DNA from: Streptomyces sp. DSM 15324
Lineage (GTDB): Bacteria; Actinomycetota; Actinomycetes; Streptomycetales; Streptomycetaceae
Direction of reading: 5' to 3'
DNA length: 64,000 nucleotides
Assembly: GCF_001514285.1 (NCBI RefSeq)
Contig: NZ_KQ949039.1
Span: forward strand, 62,001-126,000
Positions 62,312 through 64,000 of this stretch are shown here, piece after piece (position 1 is the stretch's first letter; the number at the start of each line of letters is the position of its first letter). Below the pieces are notes generated by a model, which was not told the origin of the DNA, ran no database searches, and saw only the letters and a program-made list of their open reading frames with translations. The position numbers and the translations under genes are program-made.

Positions 62312-62367
62312 GCGCGCGGGCGAGCGGGCGGTGGGCGAGTCGTCCGGCAATCACCCGTACGTACGGC

Positions 62368-63375
62368 TCACCCGTCGGCTGCCTCGACATCGCGCAGCAG
62401 CTGCCCGAACGCCGCCTCGTCCACCACCGGGGTCCCGAACTGACGGGCCTTCACCACCTTCGACGTGCCCGAGTCGGGATCGTTGGTGACCAGCAGACTG
62501 GTCAGCCGGGACACGCTGGTCGCCACATGCAGCCCCGCCTCGGTGGCGCGGTCCTCCAGCAGCTCGCGCTCCACGGACGTGTCGCCCGAGAACGCCACCC
62601 GCATGCCCTGCTTGAGCCTTTTGCCGTCTTCGTACCGCCCGGGGTTGGGGTACGGACAGACGGGCCGCTTGCGCGAGGGCCGCCAGCTGCTCGGCCGGCC
62701 GCCGTAGCCGCCGCCGTAACCGCCGCCGCCCTGGCGGCCGATGCGGGCCGCGGGTCCGTCGGTCCACTCCGTGAGCGGCCGGCACTCCAGCAGCGGCAGC
62801 CGCACCCCGCCCGCCGCCGCGGCCCGCAGGCTCGGCCGGAACGCCTCCGCGAGGACGCGCGCGTCGTCGAGGGCGTGGTGCGCCTGTCGCTGGACCACGC
62901 CGAAGTGCGCCGCGAGCGACTCCAGTTTGTGGTTGGGCAGCGGCAGCCGCAGCTCCTTGGAGAGGGCGATGGTGCACAGCCGCTGCCGCACCGGCGCCTC
63001 GCGCTCCGCGCGCGCGTACTCCCGGGCGATCATCTGCCAGTCGAAGACCGCGTTGTGCGCGACGAGCACCCGCCCCGCGAGCCGCTCCGCGAACTCCTCG
63101 GCCACGTCCTGGAAGAGCGGGGCGCCCTCCAGTGCCTCGCTCGTCAGACCGTGTATCCACACCGGCCCCGGGTCGCGCTCCGGGTTGACCAGCGTGTACC
63201 AGTGGTCCTCGACCTCACCGCGCGCGTCCAGCCGGTACACGGCGGCGGAGATGATCCGGTCGTCCCGGGCCAGTCCGGTGGTCTCCACGTCAACGACCGC
63301 GTACCCCTGGGGATACGCGGCCGGCCACTCCGTGGGGGAGGACGCTGCGGTCGTCTGGTCTGCGAGCATGGTCAT
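62368..63375 (-). CDS. DnaQ-like DEDDh exonuclease with BRCT domain
   Basis: A 335-residue protein. The exonuclease domain (about 20-190) has VVDVETTGLARDD (ExoI), LVAHNAVFDWQMI (ExoII) and HHALDDARVLAEA (ExoIII), with the DEDDh acids. A Gly/Tyr/Arg linker (GGGGYGGGYGGR) follows. The C-terminal BRCT-like domain is MRVAFSGDTSVERELLEDRA to RQFGTPVVDEAAF. It would degrade DNA 3' to 5' in repair. No clear ribosome site precedes the ATG at 63375. Confidence 0.9.
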   Translation of the reverse strand: MTMLADQTTAASSPTEWPAAYPQGYAVVDVETTGLARDDRIISAAVYRLDARGEVEDHWYTLVNPERDPGPVWIHGLTSEALEGAPLFQDVAEEFAERLAGRVLVAHNAVFDWQMIAREYARAEREAPVRQRLCTIALSKELRLPLPNHKLESLAAHFGVVQRQAHHALDDARVLAEAFRPSLRAAAAGGVRLPLLECRPLTEWTDGPAARIGRQGGGGYGGGYGGRPSSWRPSRKRPVCPYPNPGRYEDGKRLKQGMRVAFSGDTSVERELLEDRATEAGLHVATSVSRLTSLLVTNDPDSGTSKVVKARQFGTPVVDEAAFGQLLRDVEAADG

Positions 63376-63431
63376 TGAGGATACGGGGCGCCGCCGACAC
63401 CGGTGACGCACCGGATGTCATCCTCCCTCCC

Positions 63432-64000
63432 GTGACGGAACGGCAGACGCGACCCGACGCGGAACCACCCCACCGCGAGACCCACGAGGGCACCCTCGGC
63501 TCCCGGTTGAACTGGCTGCGCGCCGCCGTGCTCGGCGCCAACGACGGCATCGTCTCCACCGCGGGCCTGGTCGTCGGCGTGGCCGGCGCCACCGAGGACC
63601 GCTCGGCGCTGCTGACGGCGGGTCTGGCCGGCCTGCTGGCCGGGTCCCTGTCGATGGCGGCCGGGGAGTACGTGTCGGTGTCCACGCAGCGCGACTCCGA
63701 GAAGGCGGCCCTCGCACAGGAGCGGCGCGAGCTGCGCGAACAGCCGGAGGCCGAACTGGAGGAACTCACCGGGCTGCTGGAGGAGCGCGGCCTCACCCGC
63801 GAGGTGGCCCGCGAGGCCGCCGTCCAGCTGACGGAACGTGACGCCCTGCGGGCCCACGCGCGCGTGGAGCTGGGCATCGACCCCGACGACCTCACCAACC
63901 CCTGGCACGCGGCCTGGGCGAGCTTCCTCGCCTTCACCGCCGGTGCCCTCCTGCCCCTCCTCGCGATCGTCCTGCCCCCCGTCGGCTGGCGCCTGCCGGT
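63432..64000 (+). CDS. VIT1/CCC1-family Fe/Mn transporter, 3' end outside window
   Basis: The first 189 codons of a VIT-family transporter. LRAAVLGANDGIVSTAGLVV and GSLSMAAGEYVSVSTQRDSE are the family hallmarks in the first and second membrane helices, followed by a charged cytoplasmic domain. Members move Fe(II) or Mn(II) out of the cytosol. GTG at 63432 lies in a 56-base gap divergent from the exonuclease. The frame is still open at base 64000. Confidence 0.9.
   Translation, partial: MTERQTRPDAEPPHRETHEGTLGSRLNWLRAAVLGANDGIVSTAGLVVGVAGATEDRSALLTAGLAGLLAGSLSMAAGEYVSVSTQRDSEKAALAQERRELREQPEAELEELTGLLEERGLTREVAREAAVQLTERDALRAHARVELGIDPDDLTNPWHAAWASFLAFTAGALLPLLAIVLPPVGWRLP

Overview
The window is high-GC DNA with strong third-position G/C, many GTG and TTG starts, Tat/Sec exporters, LAxTG anchoring, PhoP-type boxes and an ectABCD locus. 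It is almost certainly a Streptomyces chromosome. From memory, the order pectate lyases, ECF sigma, PBP, ectABCD, cobalamin genes, pitH2, gbn and Asp23 proteins resembles the SCO1880 to SCO1830 stretch of S. coelicolor. That synteny is recollection, not a search. No tRNA, rRNA, CRISPR, prophage or insertion sequence was seen.

Layout. 1-7.3 kb is a secreted pectin-degradation cluster: two pectinesterases, two PL9 pectate lyases and a PL4 rhamnogalacturonan lyase, plus a secreted HAD phosphatase and a GH43 remnant. 7.4-8.8 kb encodes a membrane protein coupled to an ECF sigma factor. 9.1-18.2 kb holds housekeeping and accessory genes: purine permease, class B PBP, IclR regulator facing an aldehyde dehydrogenase, acetyltransferases, a FrnE-like oxidoreductase and class V aminotransferases. 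18.3-21.5 kb is ectABCD. 23-25.5 kb is a polar amino acid ABC importer. 27.9-45.7 kb is a long cobalamin cluster behind a cobalamin riboswitch, interrupted by a ZIP metal transporter on the other strand. 45.7-47.4 kb is a PiT phosphate transporter behind a PHO-box array. 47.4-54.2 kb carries an aldolase, a hydrolase, an ABC-F ATPase and the Gbn nucleoid protein. 55-58.2 kb is an Asp23/AmaP-type envelope cluster. 58.2-64 kb has an SDR/GH15 pair, SURF1, a zinc protein, a BRCT exonuclease and the start of a VIT-family transporter.

How the parts fit. Pectinesterases expose polygalacturonate for the PL9 lyases, while the PL4 lyase attacks the rhamnogalacturonan backbone. Two of these genes share a GGCAACCC ... 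CGAC(C)TGA upstream element that looks like an ECF-type promoter, and an ECF sigma gene lies next door; this possible pectin-responsive circuit is the most testable novel idea here. The cobalamin genes are mostly joined by 4-nt start/stop overlaps, so the riboswitch and a 26-codon leader ORF in front of cobD probably set translation of the first segment. Further compact regulatory candidates are a 7-codon leader before the ABC-F gene, a GATC cluster before gbn, and dyads before ectA, the LASTG protein and the zinc protein.
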